Assembly: GCA_016709875.1 (NCBI GenBank)
Contig: JADJLZ010000022.1
Span: 1 to 43,737 of the forward strand
Reading direction: 5' to 3'
DNA length: 43,737 nucleotides
Source: Planctomycetota bacterium
GTDB taxonomy: Bacteria > Planctomycetota > UBA1135 > GCA-002686595
The position numbers were made by a program, and so were the translations under genes. Below, one piece after another: positions 15,100-24,138 of the stretch. Each line of letters opens with the position of its first letter. Position 1 is the first letter of the stretch. The notes beneath the pieces were generated by a model. It was not told the DNA's origin. It ran no database searches and saw nothing but the letters and a program-made list of their open reading frames with translations.

Positions 15100-16839
15100 A
15101 TGGAAGCGCGCGCGAGGGCACGCTGGATCGCGCCGCTCGCCTGCGCGCTGCTCGCATTCGCGGCCTTCTCGCCGGCCCTGCGCGCTGGCTTCGTCGACAT
15201 GGACGACACGCAGCTGCTCGTCACGAACGAGGGCTACCGCGGCCTGGACTGGGCGCACCTGCAGTGGATGCTGAGCACGCGCCGCATGGGCCACTGGCAG
15301 CCGCTCACCTGGCTCAGCTACGCGATCGACTGGAAGCTGCACGGCCTCGAGCCCGCCTGGTTCCACCTCACGAACCTGCTGCTGCACGCGCTCGACGCAG
15401 CACTCGTGTGCGTGCTCGCGCGCCGGTTGCTCGCGCTCGCGCGCCCGGACGCGGCCGCGCGCAATCCGTGGGGACTCGAGGGCGGGGCGCTCTTTGCGGG
15501 CCTCGCGTTCGGACTGCATCCGCTGCGCGCCGAGTCGGTCGTCTGGGTCACGGAGCGGCGCGACGTGCTCAGCGCGGCGCTCCTGCTCGGGGCGCTGCTC
15601 GCCTGGCTGCCCGCACGCGACGGACGGCGGCGGCCCTGGCTCGCGCTGCTCTTGCAGGCCTGCTCGCTCACCGCGAAGGCCTGGGGCATGGTCCTCGCGC
15701 CGGTGCTGCTCGTGCTCGAGGTGTACCCGCTGCGGCGGCTGCCCGCCGATCCGCGGCGCTGGCTCGAGCGCGCGTGGTGGCCTGTGCTGCTCGAGAAGCT
15801 GCCCTTCCTCGCGCTCGGCCTCGCCGCGGCCGCGCGCGCGCGTTGGGCGATCGATTCCCTGCCGGGCACGGTGCTCTCGTGGAGCGACTGGACGCTCGGC
15901 GAACGCTGCGTGCAGGCCTGCTACGGAGCCTGGTTCTACCTCGCGCGCACGCTCTGGCCCGCGCAGCTCTCGCCGATGGTGGCGCTCCCGAGCGCGCTCG
16001 ATCCACTCGAGGGCCGATTCCTCGTCGGCTACGCCTTCGTCGCGCTCGCACCGCTCGCGTTCTTCGTGCTGCGCCGCCGCGTGCCGGCACTCGCTGCGGC
16101 CGCCGCGGTCTACCTGCTCGTCCTCGCGCCGGTGCTGGGCTTCATGCAGGCGGGACCGCAGCTCGTCGCCGACCGCTACAGCTACCTCTCCTGCATCGGC
16201 TGGGCCGTCGTGCTCGCGGCCGGCGCCTGGATCGCATGGGAGCGCGCGCGGGTCGCGACGCTGGCCGTGTCGGTTGCGCTGCTCGCCGCGCTGGGGGTCG
16301 CGGGCTTCCGCCAGGCGGGCGTGTGGCACTCCACTGAATCGCTCTGGACGCACGCGATCGAAGTCGGCCCGCCGAGCGCGATCGCGCACCAGAGCCTCTC
16401 GGCCGTGCTCGCCGCGCGCGGCGAGCGCGAGTCTGCGGTCGCGCAGCTCGAGCAAGCGCTGCGCATCGACCCTGAGAGCGCGGACGCCTGGTTCGTGCTC
16501 GGCAACCTGCGTCACATGCTCGGAGCGCGCGAGCCTGCGGCCGCGGCCTGGCGCGAGGCCGCGCACTACGGGAATCCCTCGTATCTGGCCTGGATGGCGC
16601 TCGGAAAGTTGCAACGCGACGAGCTGCGCGACTTCGACGGCGCGCTCGAGAGCTTCGAACAGGCCGTCAAGAGCGTCGAGGCCAGCCCGCCAGAGCTGAT
16701 GAACCCCTTCGCCTACCTCGCGCTGGGAGAAGAGCTCGCGCGGCGCGGGCGCAAGGACGAGGCGCGCGCCCGCTTGGAGGTCGCGGCGCGCTACGCGAAG
16801 ACCGCGGACGCGGCGCGCGCGGCGCTCGCGCGGCTCTAG
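15100..16839 (+). CDS. TMTC-like polytopic membrane protein with C-terminal TPRs
   Basis: 579 residues; about ten hydrophobic segments up to residue 400, then TPR helices (AIAHQSLSAVLAARGERESA, then a LEQALRIDPESADAWFVLGN unit and two more). Two signatures of the bacterial TMTC/DUF1736 class are present: GLHPLRAESVVWVTERRDVL (usually GFHPLHVESVAWVSERKDVL) and VADRYSYLSCIGW (usually ADRYSYLP). An early acidic pair DMDDTQLL lies in the first loop, as in GT-C glycosyltransferases. Animal TMTC proteins are O-mannosyltransferases; a glycosyltransferase role is inferred, and the immediately upstream FG-GAP protein could be the exported substrate. Its stop overlaps tail-to-tail with the stop of the minus-strand gene that ends at 16836. 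Confidence 0.8.
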   Translation: MEARARARWIAPLACALLAFAAFSPALRAGFVDMDDTQLLVTNEGYRGLDWAHLQWMLSTRRMGHWQPLTWLSYAIDWKLHGLEPAWFHLTNLLLHALDAALVCVLARRLLALARPDAAARNPWGLEGGALFAGLAFGLHPLRAESVVWVTERRDVLSAALLLGALLAWLPARDGRRRPWLALLLQACSLTAKAWGMVLAPVLLVLEVYPLRRLPADPRRWLERAWWPVLLEKLPFLALGLAAAARARWAIDSLPGTVLSWSDWTLGERCVQACYGAWFYLARTLWPAQLSPMVALPSALDPLEGRFLVGYAFVALAPLAFFVLRRRVPALAAAAAVYLLVLAPVLGFMQAGPQLVADRYSYLSCIGWAVVLAAGAWIAWERARVATLAVSVALLAALGVAGFRQAGVWHSTESLWTHAIEVGPPSAIAHQSLSAVLAARGERESAVAQLEQALRIDPESADAWFVLGNLRHMLGAREPAAAAWREAAHYGNPSYLAWMALGKLQRDELRDFDGALESFEQAVKSVEASPPELMNPFAYLALGEELARRGRKDEARARLEVAARYAKTADAARAALARL

Positions 16840-18608
16840 CGCAGCGCCTCGAGCATCTTCGAGAGCCCGAGCATCATGCGCAGCGTGCCCGCCGCCGGGT
16901 TCGCGCCGTTCAGCGGCCGGCGCGTGGAGAGGAAGCCGTACTTCTCGAGGTAGGTATGCATCGAGCTGCGCAGCACCGCGGTGTAGAACGCGCGCTGTTC
17001 GTCGGTGCGCAGGCCCAGATCCTTCCCGTAGAGCGCCGCCAGCCCGTGCAGCAGGTTTTGCGGCGCTCCGGGGTAGTCGCCCACCTGCAGGTTCGAGTTG
17101 GGATCGAAGCCGTAGATCGTCACGTCGCCCCAGCTGCCGTCCTCGTACTGCTCGCCCTTCACGTGCGAGCGCACCGCCGCAGAGAGCAACGGGCGAATGC
17201 TCTTGCCCGCTTGCTCGTCGAGGCGCGAGAGATCCGCGAGCAGCGTCCAGCAGCGCACCTGGTCGGCCGCGACGTTGCCGCCGAAGCGCAGCGCGTCGCG
17301 CCACAGCGGCGCGAAGTGCGCGAATCCGTCCAGCGCGAAACGCCGGAAGAGCTGGTCGCCGGCCGCGGCCCCCGCGATCGTCACGGCGCGCGCGCCGTAG
17401 TGGCCGAACTCGTCGTCGAACGCGGGGTCGATCTTCCATTAGGCACCCGACCAGGCGTGCGTGAACTCGAAGGTCGCGAGCGCTTCGCCCGCGGCCTTCA
17501 GATAGCGCGGATCCTCCTCGCGCGAGGAGAGGCGCGCGAGTTGCGCCGGCACGTCGAAACGGCGCAGCGCAACCACGCCGGGATCGACCTTGGCGGTCGC
17601 GGGGAAGTACTTCGCGGCGACGCTGCCGTCGGGCATCACGCCCTGCTCGAGCACGGTCGTGCCGATCTTCCACGCCGCGGCGCGCGCGCGCGCGCGCAGC
17701 TTCTGCGGGCCGTGGTCGGCGAGGTCGATCAGGAAGCCCAACGGCAGCGCGATCTCGACCGAGGTGTCCGCGAGCGGCTGGTCGCGTTCGCCGTCCCACA
17801 GGCAGGGCAGGCCGGTGACCGGGTCGAGGCCGAGTTCGAGGAAGTCGCTCGCGAAGCGCTCGAAAGCCGCCTCCCAGCGCGGCTCGTCGACGGCGCGTGA
17901 AGCGCGCCAGAGCTGGTCCCAGAACGGATGGAACCCGCCGGGGATCGTCTGCAGCCGCTCGCCTGTCACCGCGTCGATCACGTGCGTCACGAAGCTCGTC
18001 TTGCGTGGTCCGCCGTCATCGAGGCCGTGCTCGAGCCAGGGTTCGACGACCTGCGCGAGGCAGTTGCGGATCTCCGCGCGCAGCGCCGCCTCGTCGGGGC
18101 AGGGCCAAGCGACGCGCGCGTGCAGCCCGCGCCAGAGCGCACCTTCCTTGCCGAGCGGCTCGAGGCGCAGCGTGAAGCGCGGCTGGACGAGGCCGGTGTC
18201 GCGCACGACGAATGGACGCCAACCCTCGCCCGCGAGCTCGATGCGTGCGTGCGCACCGCTGCCGTCGCTGAGCGTCAGCACGCCGCTGCCGTGGATCTCG
18301 CCCTCGATCACGAGCGCGCTCGAAAGTGGCGCGTAGGCCGCGATCGGCTGCTCGGCGAAGTCGCCGGCGCGGGTCGCGAGGCAGGGGCGCGCGTCGGAGA
18401 GCTCGAACTGCGCAGTGCCGCGCTACGAGCGCCACCAGGGAATCGGATGCAGGCCGTGCTCGTCAACGGCGTCGCCCGCGCTCTCCGTCCACGAGCCGTT
18501 GTCGAGCATGTCGACCACGATCACCGGCTCGGACACCTGTCCGGGCCGGCAAGCGGGAGCCGCCAGGCACAGTGCCAGGATCTGCAGTAGGTGAACCACC
18601 AGCGACAT
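16836..18608 (-). pseudogene. Secreted toroid-like protein interrupted by two in-frame stops
   Basis: One continuous minus-strand frame runs from ATG 18608 (signal peptide MSLVVHLLQILALCLAAPAC) to TAG 16836. Two stops break it: TAG at 18425-18423 (context WWRS*RGTAQFEL) and TAA at 17441-17439 (HAWSGA*WKIDPAFD). Both differ from TAC (Tyr) only at the third base, and the frame is otherwise undisturbed over about 590 codons. The first 150 residues look like a beta-sandwich (NGSWTE, PIPWW, VLTLSDGSG). The rest is helical with repeated aromatic and acidic patches (GGFHPFWDQLWR, CLWDGERDQPL, GSWGDVTIYGFDPNSN, DEFGHYGARAV), reminiscent of six-hairpin (alpha/alpha) toroids of polysaccharide-active proteins. 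That fold call is inference; I recognise no family. Confidence 0.6.
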
Positions 18609-18630
18609 ACTTATCATGCTCGCGCCAGCC

Positions 18631-19656
18631 ATGAACACCTACCAGGTCGTCGAGTTGCTCGGAGACGGCATTTCGCCCGAGCTTTCACGCAGCGTGCACG
18701 CCCTCGCGGACGTGCTCCCCTGCCGCATCGAGTTCACCCCCGTGGACCTCTCCGAGCCCAACCGCCGCGCGCGCGGGGCCGCACTCTACGACGAGGCGGT
18801 CGAGCTGATGAAGCGCCACCGACTCGCGATCAAGTATCCCACCGCGACCACGGCCGAGAGCCCCAACCAGGTGCTGCGCGACCTGTGCGACTTCGCGGTG
18901 ATCCATCGGCCGGTGGCGACGCTCCCGGGCATCGAGAACAACTTCAAGAAGACGATCGACATCGACGTCGTGCGCATCGCGACCGGCGGGACCTACGAGG
19001 ACGCCGGCCGCCGCATCGGCAACGAGTGTGCCGTCTCGGTGCGCGTGATCGAGCGCCAGCCGGCCGCGCACGCCGCGCGCTTTGCCTTCCAACTCGCCGC
19101 TGCACAGGGCAAGAGTGTCGTCTCGACCAGCAAGTGGACGATCCAGAAGGCCACCGACGGCTTGTTCGAAGAGGTCGTCGACGGAGTACGCGCGCAGTTC
19201 CCCGCCGTGCAGCACCGCCGCGAGCTGTTCGACTCGCTGCTCGCGGGCCTGATCATGAAGCCCGAGCGCTACTCGGTCATCGTGTGCCCCAACGAGTACG
19301 GCGACTTCCTCTCGGACCAGGCCTGCGGCCTGATCGGCTCGATCGGCCTGGGCGACAGCGCCTCCTACGCCTTCGACGCGCAGGGCGCGGTCAGGATCGC
19401 GATGTTCGATCCCGCGGGCGGGACGGCGCCCGACATCGCCGGCATGGACCTGTGCAATCCGATGGCCGCACTGCTTGCACTGACGAATCTGCTGCGCCAC
19501 GCCGGCGAAGCGCAGGCCTCGACCAGCCTGCGCGCCGTGCTGCTCGAATGCCTCGCGCAGCGCTGCAGCACGCGCGATGTCGGCGGCACGCTGGGCACGA
19601 GCACGTTCACGGCCGAGGTCGCGCGCCGCTTCCAGGCCCGGCTCGCTCACGCCTGA
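18631..19656 (+). CDS. Isocitrate/isopropylmalate dehydrogenase family protein
   Basis: 341 residues from ATG 18631 (MNTYQVVELLGDGISPE; the GDGIGPE motif of the family). NAD(P)-dependent beta-decarboxylating dehydrogenases oxidise (2R,3S)-2-hydroxyacids. Substrate-site features are SPNQVLRDLCDFAVIHRP (IDH-like S-x-N-x-x-L-R plus a second Arg), WTIQKATDGLF (Lys), PNEYGDFLSDQACGLIGSIG (metal-binding Asp) and FDPAGGTAPDIAGMDLCNP (cofactor loop). The usual RExTEGxYxG segment with the catalytic Tyr is replaced by ATGGTYEDAG, so specificity may be altered. Length is normal (340-360). There is no leu or TCA neighbour. It is divergent from, and only 22 bases from, the start at 18608. Confidence 0.85.
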   Translation: MNTYQVVELLGDGISPELSRSVHALADVLPCRIEFTPVDLSEPNRRARGAALYDEAVELMKRHRLAIKYPTATTAESPNQVLRDLCDFAVIHRPVATLPGIENNFKKTIDIDVVRIATGGTYEDAGRRIGNECAVSVRVIERQPAAHAARFAFQLAAAQGKSVVSTSKWTIQKATDGLFEEVVDGVRAQFPAVQHRRELFDSLLAGLIMKPERYSVIVCPNEYGDFLSDQACGLIGSIGLGDSASYAFDAQGAVRIAMFDPAGGTAPDIAGMDLCNPMAALLALTNLLRHAGEAQASTSLRAVLLECLAQRCSTRDVGGTLGTSTFTAEVARRFQARLAHA

Positions 19657-19739
19657 GCGGCACGCCCCGGAAACTCTTTCGCTGTTCCCCCGTCGCGCGC
19701 GCGTCCGATAAGCCGCAGCAGTCCCTCCCCGGACTTCCC

Positions 19740-21503
19740 ATGGCCGCGACCGCCCCCACCGATTTGCTGCACGTGCTGCTCGCGACGCGCGACGCCGGCT
19801 ACCGCGACGAGCTGCTCGCACGCCTGGCGGGCACAGGCCTCACCGTCGTGCCCGTCGACGGGCCCGAGGGACTCGCACGCGCTGCAAGCGCGCACCGCTG
19901 CGCGCTCGCGCTCGTGGACGCGCGCGCCGAACAGGGACTCGACTGGTGTCGCGCGATCCCGCGCGCACAGGAGCTGCCACTGCTGCCGCTGATCGCGCTC
20001 GTGCCCGGGAGCTCGAGCGCGCTCGCGCGCGCTGCCGGCGCGACCGACTGGGCCGATCCAGGATCCGACGGTGCGACGATCGCCGACCGCGTGCGCAGCG
20101 CCCTCGCGCAGCACTCCGCACAGGTCGAGCTCGTGCACCTGCGCCAGGTCCTCGAGCGCGGCCCGCGCAACAGCCAGGGCGACCCGCAGCCGAGCCTGCC
20201 CGACCGTGAGCAGTTCCTCGAGCACATGGACCAGATGCTCGAGAAGGCGCAGCCTCCGCACGACACGCTCGTGGTCGCCTGCATCAACCTCGACATCGAG
20301 AGCGCGCTCCTGCGCGCGCCCTCCGCGAGGCCCTTCGTGCTGGCCTGCACGGCGCAGCGCATCAAGCACTGCATCCGCGATCGCGACACGCTCGGCGCCG
20401 TCTCCGGCCGTTCGTCCGACGTGGCGCTCGCGCACATCGAAGGCGTGCAGTTCGCACTGCTGGTGCCCGGCCTGGTGCGCCCGCACGACGCCTACAAGAT
20501 CGCGCGCCGCCTGCAGGACGCGCTGGTGGTCCCGCTCGCCTACGAGAACGTGGAGCTCGAGTTCCGCTGCAGCATCGGCCTCGCGGTCTCGAGCGCCGAC
20601 GGCGAGCGTCCCGAGGCCCTGCTGCAGGCCGCGCAGTCGGCGGAGCGCCTCGCGCGCGCCGAGGAACGCGGCGGCGTGCGCTTCCACACGCAGGCGATGA
20701 ACACGACCGCGATGGAGCGCCTGACGCTCGAGACGAGCCTGCGCGCCGCACTCGAGCAGCGCCAGCTCTCGCTGCACTACCAGCCCAAGATCGACATCCA
20801 GTCGGGTGCAATCACGGGCTTCGAGGCGCTCGCGCGCTGGAAACACCCCGAGCTCGGCATGGTCTCGCCCGGCCAGTTCATCCCGGTCGCCGAGGAGACG
20901 GGACTGATCGTCGAGCTCTCCGAGTTCGTACTCGAGGAGGCCTGCCGCGAGGCCAAGCGCTGGCGCGACGAGGGCCTGCCCAGGGTGCGCGTGGCCGTGA
21001 ACATCTCGGGCGTGCACTTCCGCGCCGGGAACCTCGAGGACCTCGTGCGCGACACGCTGCAGCGCACAGGACTCGACGCGGACGCACTCGAACTCGAGTT
21101 GACCGAGAGCGTGCTGCTCCAAAAGACCGACACCGCCGTCGCGCGCCTGCGCAGCCTCAAGGCGATGGGCGTGCACCTCTCGATCGACGATTTCGGCACG
21201 GGCTACTCCTCGCTCAGCTACCTGAAGCGCTTCCCGGTCGACACGCTCAAGATCGACCAGTCGTTCATCCGCGAGGTGACGACCGACCCCGAGGACGCGG
21301 CGATCACGACCTCGATCATCCTGATGGGCAAGAGCCTCAAGCTGAAGATCGTGGCCGAGGGCGTGGAGACCGAAAGCCAGCTGCAGTTCCTGCGCGTGCT
21401 CGAGTGCGACGAGGTGCAGGGCTTCCTCTTCGGCCGGCCGATGCCGCAGGAAGAGGCGCGCGCACTGCTGCGCCGCGAGCTCACGCGCGCGCCGCGCGCC
21501 TGA
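19740..21503 (+). CDS. Degenerate REC-GGDEF plus active-type EAL phosphodiesterase
   Basis: 587 residues from ATG 19740; the frame is open far upstream but that part overlaps the preceding gene. Residues 1-125 resemble a receiver (strands HVLLATRD, CALALVDAR with a possible Asp) but lack the conserved Thr and Lys. Residues about 160-320 are a GGDEF domain whose active site reads HIEGVQFALLV instead of GG(D/E)EF, so cyclase activity is unlikely. Residues about 335-585 are an EAL domain with all metal and catalytic positions: FEALARW, VAVNISGVHF, LELELTESVL, IDDFGTGYSSL, DTLKIDQSFI, KIVAEGVETE, QGFLFGRPM. The protein should hydrolyse cyclic di-GMP to pGpG, and the upstream domains probably regulate it. 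Its start lies 83 bases after the dehydrogenase; its stop faces the next gene's stop across 7 bases. Confidence 0.9.
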   Translation: MAATAPTDLLHVLLATRDAGYRDELLARLAGTGLTVVPVDGPEGLARAASAHRCALALVDARAEQGLDWCRAIPRAQELPLLPLIALVPGSSSALARAAGATDWADPGSDGATIADRVRSALAQHSAQVELVHLRQVLERGPRNSQGDPQPSLPDREQFLEHMDQMLEKAQPPHDTLVVACINLDIESALLRAPSARPFVLACTAQRIKHCIRDRDTLGAVSGRSSDVALAHIEGVQFALLVPGLVRPHDAYKIARRLQDALVVPLAYENVELEFRCSIGLAVSSADGERPEALLQAAQSAERLARAEERGGVRFHTQAMNTTAMERLTLETSLRAALEQRQLSLHYQPKIDIQSGAITGFEALARWKHPELGMVSPGQFIPVAEETGLIVELSEFVLEEACREAKRWRDEGLPRVRVAVNISGVHFRAGNLEDLVRDTLQRTGLDADALELELTESVLLQKTDTAVARLRSLKAMGVHLSIDDFGTGYSSLSYLKRFPVDTLKIDQSFIREVTTDPEDAAITTSIILMGKSLKLKIVAEGVETESQLQFLRVLECDEVQGFLFGRPMPQEEARALLRRELTRAPRA

Positions 21504-21510
21504 GAGCGCA

Positions 21511-22701
21511 CTACTGTCCGAAGACGCGCACGAGCACGCGCTTGTCCCAGTCGAAGCAGTAGACGCCGCGCTCCTGACCGCGCCCCTGCGGATCGAGGCA
21601 GGCCGCGAGCACGAACGGCGCGAGCCCTTGCGCGCGTACCAGCATGCACGCGCCGCCGAAGAAGGGCGCCTTGCCGGCCGGCACGGCGAGCGTGCGCAGG
21701 ATCGCGAGTGACTTGCCCGAGAAGGCGTACAAGAGCTCCTCGGTGGCGAAGCTCTGCGCGCCGAGGAAATCCGCCGTCCCGTCGCCGTCGAGGTCGTCGA
21801 TGCGCGCGAGCCAGGCGAGCGGCCCTGCGGGCGCGGCGGCCGTCGTGGGCAACGCGCGCGGCTTCCAGGTCTTGCCGTCGAGCAGCACCCAGGCGTGCGC
21901 GCCCGAGGAATTCTCCGCCACCAGCAGTTCCTCGTCCCCGTCGCCATCCAGATCGCCGGCATTCGCGATGCCCACGACCTGCGTCGCGGCGTCGAGGTCC
22001 TCCAGTGTGAAGCTCGCCTCGAGCACCTGCGCGCCGAGGTCCATCCGCAGCACGCTGCGGCCGGTGGAGTGCGCTGCGCGCGGATGGTCCTTGGGGCCGT
22101 GAAGCGGCACGAACGCACCCTGCATCAGCCCGCTCGCGGCCTCTGTCATGACGCGGCCGAGGCGCTCGCGCGTGGCGCCCGAGTACACCGCGTAGGCCGC
22201 GAAGAGGCCCGGCCGGAGCGGGCTCTTCATGGTCGCGCCGACGACGAACTCGGCCTTGCCGTCGCCATCGATGTCGGGCAACGCGGCCACGCATTCGCCG
22301 AAGCCGATCTCGTCGATCTGCGCCTCGAGCATGCCGAGCAGTCGTCCGTCACGCCCCGAGCGCAGCTCGACTTGCGGGATGTCGCGCGCGCCATCCTTGC
22401 GCGCGCACGCGACCGCGAGATCGGGGCAGCCGTCGCCGTCGAGGTCGAGGATCGCGCTCATGCGGCGCCCGTAGTTCACGCACTGCGATCCGACGCCGCA
22501 GTCGAAGAGCACTTTCCCCTCGCCCAGGCCGTAGGCCACGAGCCGCCCGGGAGCCGAGCCCGTCTCGCGGAAGCCCAGCACCACGCGCGGCGCGAGGTCC
22601 TTGCCCTCGACCAGCGCGAAGGCGCCCTGAAAACGCGGCGCGAGCGTGTCGCCGCGAGGCGTCGCGAAGGCCAGGAGCAGCGCTGCGAGGATCACGCGCA
22701 C
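21511..22701 (-). CDS. Secreted FG-GAP repeat protein
   Basis: 396 residues from GTG 22701 with signal peptide VRVILAALLLAFATPRGDT. Four calcium-loop repeats are visible: LDLDGDGCPDLAVAC, LPDIDGDGKAEFVVGA, AGDLDGDGDEELLVAE and DDLDGDGTADFLGAQ, each with hydrophobic strands on either side, consistent with an integrin-alpha-like propeller. The C-terminus (YCFDWDKRVLVRVFGQ) forms a last strand. It is smaller than and divergent from the propeller at 12795. It lies 39 bases downstream of the receiver-ATPase gene on the same strand and could be the last gene of that operon. Confidence 0.8.
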   Translation of the reverse strand: MRVILAALLLAFATPRGDTLAPRFQGAFALVEGKDLAPRVVLGFRETGSAPGRLVAYGLGEGKVLFDCGVGSQCVNYGRRMSAILDLDGDGCPDLAVACARKDGARDIPQVELRSGRDGRLLGMLEAQIDEIGFGECVAALPDIDGDGKAEFVVGATMKSPLRPGLFAAYAVYSGATRERLGRVMTEAASGLMQGAFVPLHGPKDHPRAAHSTGRSVLRMDLGAQVLEASFTLEDLDAATQVVGIANAGDLDGDGDEELLVAENSSGAHAWVLLDGKTWKPRALPTTAAAPAGPLAWLARIDDLDGDGTADFLGAQSFATEELLYAFSGKSLAILRTLAVPAGKAPFFGGACMLVRAQGLAPFVLAACLDPQGRGQERGVYCFDWDKRVLVRVFGQ

Positions 22702-22740
22702 AAGACTAGCACACGCGCAGCGCGCGCCCGGAGTCCGCGT

Positions 22741-24138
22741 TCAGGAGCGCAATTCCTCGCTGGCGCGCACGTTGCCCGGCCGGGGCAGCGGGGCCTGCGG
22801 ATACACGCCGAACTCGACGCCCGCCAACTCGCCGGTGGGCGCGCGCAGGAGGAACGAGGAGCCCTGGCCCGGAGTGCTCTCGAATTCGAGGTCGCCGCCG
22901 AGGAAGCGCGCCACGCGGCGCGCCGTGTGCAGCGAGTAGTGAGCGCCCTCTCCGCGCGCGAGAGACTCGGGAGCCGAGGTGAGCGCCTCGAAGACGCCAG
23001 CCTGATGCTCGGGCGGGATGCCGCAGCCCGAATCGACCACCGAGTAGACGATCGCCGTGTCCATGTCCGCGTCCGCGCGCGGCATCTGCGCTTCCACGCG
23101 CACGCTGCCCGTGCTCGTGAAGCGCAGCGCGTTGTCGAGCAGCGCGTCGAGCACACCCTCGACGAGCAGGCGGTCGCCGCGCACGCTGTGCGGCAGCACG
23201 CCCAGGCCCTGGCACGACAGGCGCAGTCCGCGCGCCTGCGCACGGTCGCGCCAGCGCAGCGCAAGTGCGTCGAGCAGTTCCCCGGGCGAGTAGCGCTCGC
23301 TCGAGAGTTCGAAGGCCTCGAGGTCCAGCCCGGCCTGCAGCGCGAGGTTGTGCGCCGTGGTGTGTATCTCGCTGCACAGGGAGCTCGCGATCGCGAGGCT
23401 GCGCTGCGCACGCTCCGCGTCTCCGCCGGGCTCGCTGCCCTGTTCGAGCGCCGCGAGCAGCGCCGCGCTGCTGGCCTCGAGCACGGCGGCGAGCTTGCGC
23501 TCGAACTGCGACTTGGCGGTCGAGTTGGATTCGGCGCTGGCCTTGGCCGTCATCAGCGCGCGGTTGAAGGTTGCCAGCGAGGCCGAGTACGAGCGCGCTT
23601 CCTGTTCGGCGCGACGCAGCTCAGCCATGTTCTCGCGCTCGCGGCGCGCGGAGTTCCACTTCTCGGTCAGCGCGGTTGCAAGCTGCACGACCTCGATCGG
23701 GTCGAAGGGCTTCTTCAGGATCAGCAGCTTGTCGTTGCGACCGAGCTCGCGGCTCAAGTCGTCCCAGCTGTAGTCGGCGAAGGCCGTGCAGATCACGACC
23801 TGCAGGTCGGCGTCGATCTCCCACAGCTTGCGCGCGGTACGCACGCCGTCGATGCCCGGGGGCATGCGCACGTCGACGAAGGCGAGCGCGTAGGGCTCCT
23901 TCTTCGCGAGCGCATCGCGCAGCCGCTGCAGGCCCTCTTCGCCCTGGTAGGCGCTGTCGAGCTGGAAGCTGCCCTCGCCCTTCTCGTGGTCCGGCGCAGC
24001 CTCGCCGAAGAAGGCCGCGCGCGCGCTGGTCTGCGCCGGAGCCGCCGCGAGGTCCACGCCCAGGATCTTGCGGTAGTCCGAGTGGATCGAGGCGTTGTCG
24101 TCGATGACGAGGATGCGCCGGTTGGGTGTGGGGTTCAT
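22741..24138 (-). CDS. Hybrid response regulator with C-terminal HATPase domain
   Basis: 465 residues from ATG 24138 (GAGGAGA Shine-Dalgarno; ATGA overlap with the kinase gene). An intact receiver occupies residues 1-165: ILVIDDNASIH (acidic pair), FVDVRMPPGIDG (phosphoacceptor Asp), VVICTAF (Thr), LILKKPFDP (Lys). It has an unusual insert of about 35 residues after helix 1 (AAFFGEAAPDHEKGEG). A coiled-coil linker follows (about 165-235), then a helical segment without a standard H-box (CSEIHTTAHNLALQAG) and an ATP-binding domain with N-box LLDNALRF, DSGCGIPPEH and GGDLEFESTPGQGSSF. It is the likely phosphorylation partner of the CHASE4 kinase. It may signal by autophosphorylation on an atypical His or only bind ATP; output genes are not evident. 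Confidence 0.88.
   Translation of the reverse strand: MNPTPNRRILVIDDNASIHSDYRKILGVDLAAAPAQTSARAAFFGEAAPDHEKGEGSFQLDSAYQGEEGLQRLRDALAKKEPYALAFVDVRMPPGIDGVRTARKLWEIDADLQVVICTAFADYSWDDLSRELGRNDKLLILKKPFDPIEVVQLATALTEKWNSARRERENMAELRRAEQEARSYSASLATFNRALMTAKASAESNSTAKSQFERKLAAVLEASSAALLAALEQGSEPGGDAERAQRSLAIASSLCSEIHTTAHNLALQAGLDLEAFELSSERYSPGELLDALALRWRDRAQARGLRLSCQGLGVLPHSVRGDRLLVEGVLDALLDNALRFTSTGSVRVEAQMPRADADMDTAIVYSVVDSGCGIPPEHQAGVFEALTSAPESLARGEGAHYSLHTARRVARFLGGDLEFESTPGQGSSFLLRAPTGELAGVEFGVYPQAPLPRPGNVRASEELRS

Noticed and set aside
12804..17799. Very long minus-strand frames opposite the FG-GAP and TMTC-like genes (over 800 codons each)
   Set aside because: They are Arg/Ala-rich, low-complexity shadows of high-GC codons; the plus-strand frames carry clear family motifs.
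16836..18608. Recoding (stop read-through or selenocysteine) of the two in-frame stops
   Set aside because: The stops are TAG and TAA, no recoding structure is evident, and TAG and TAA end other genes here.
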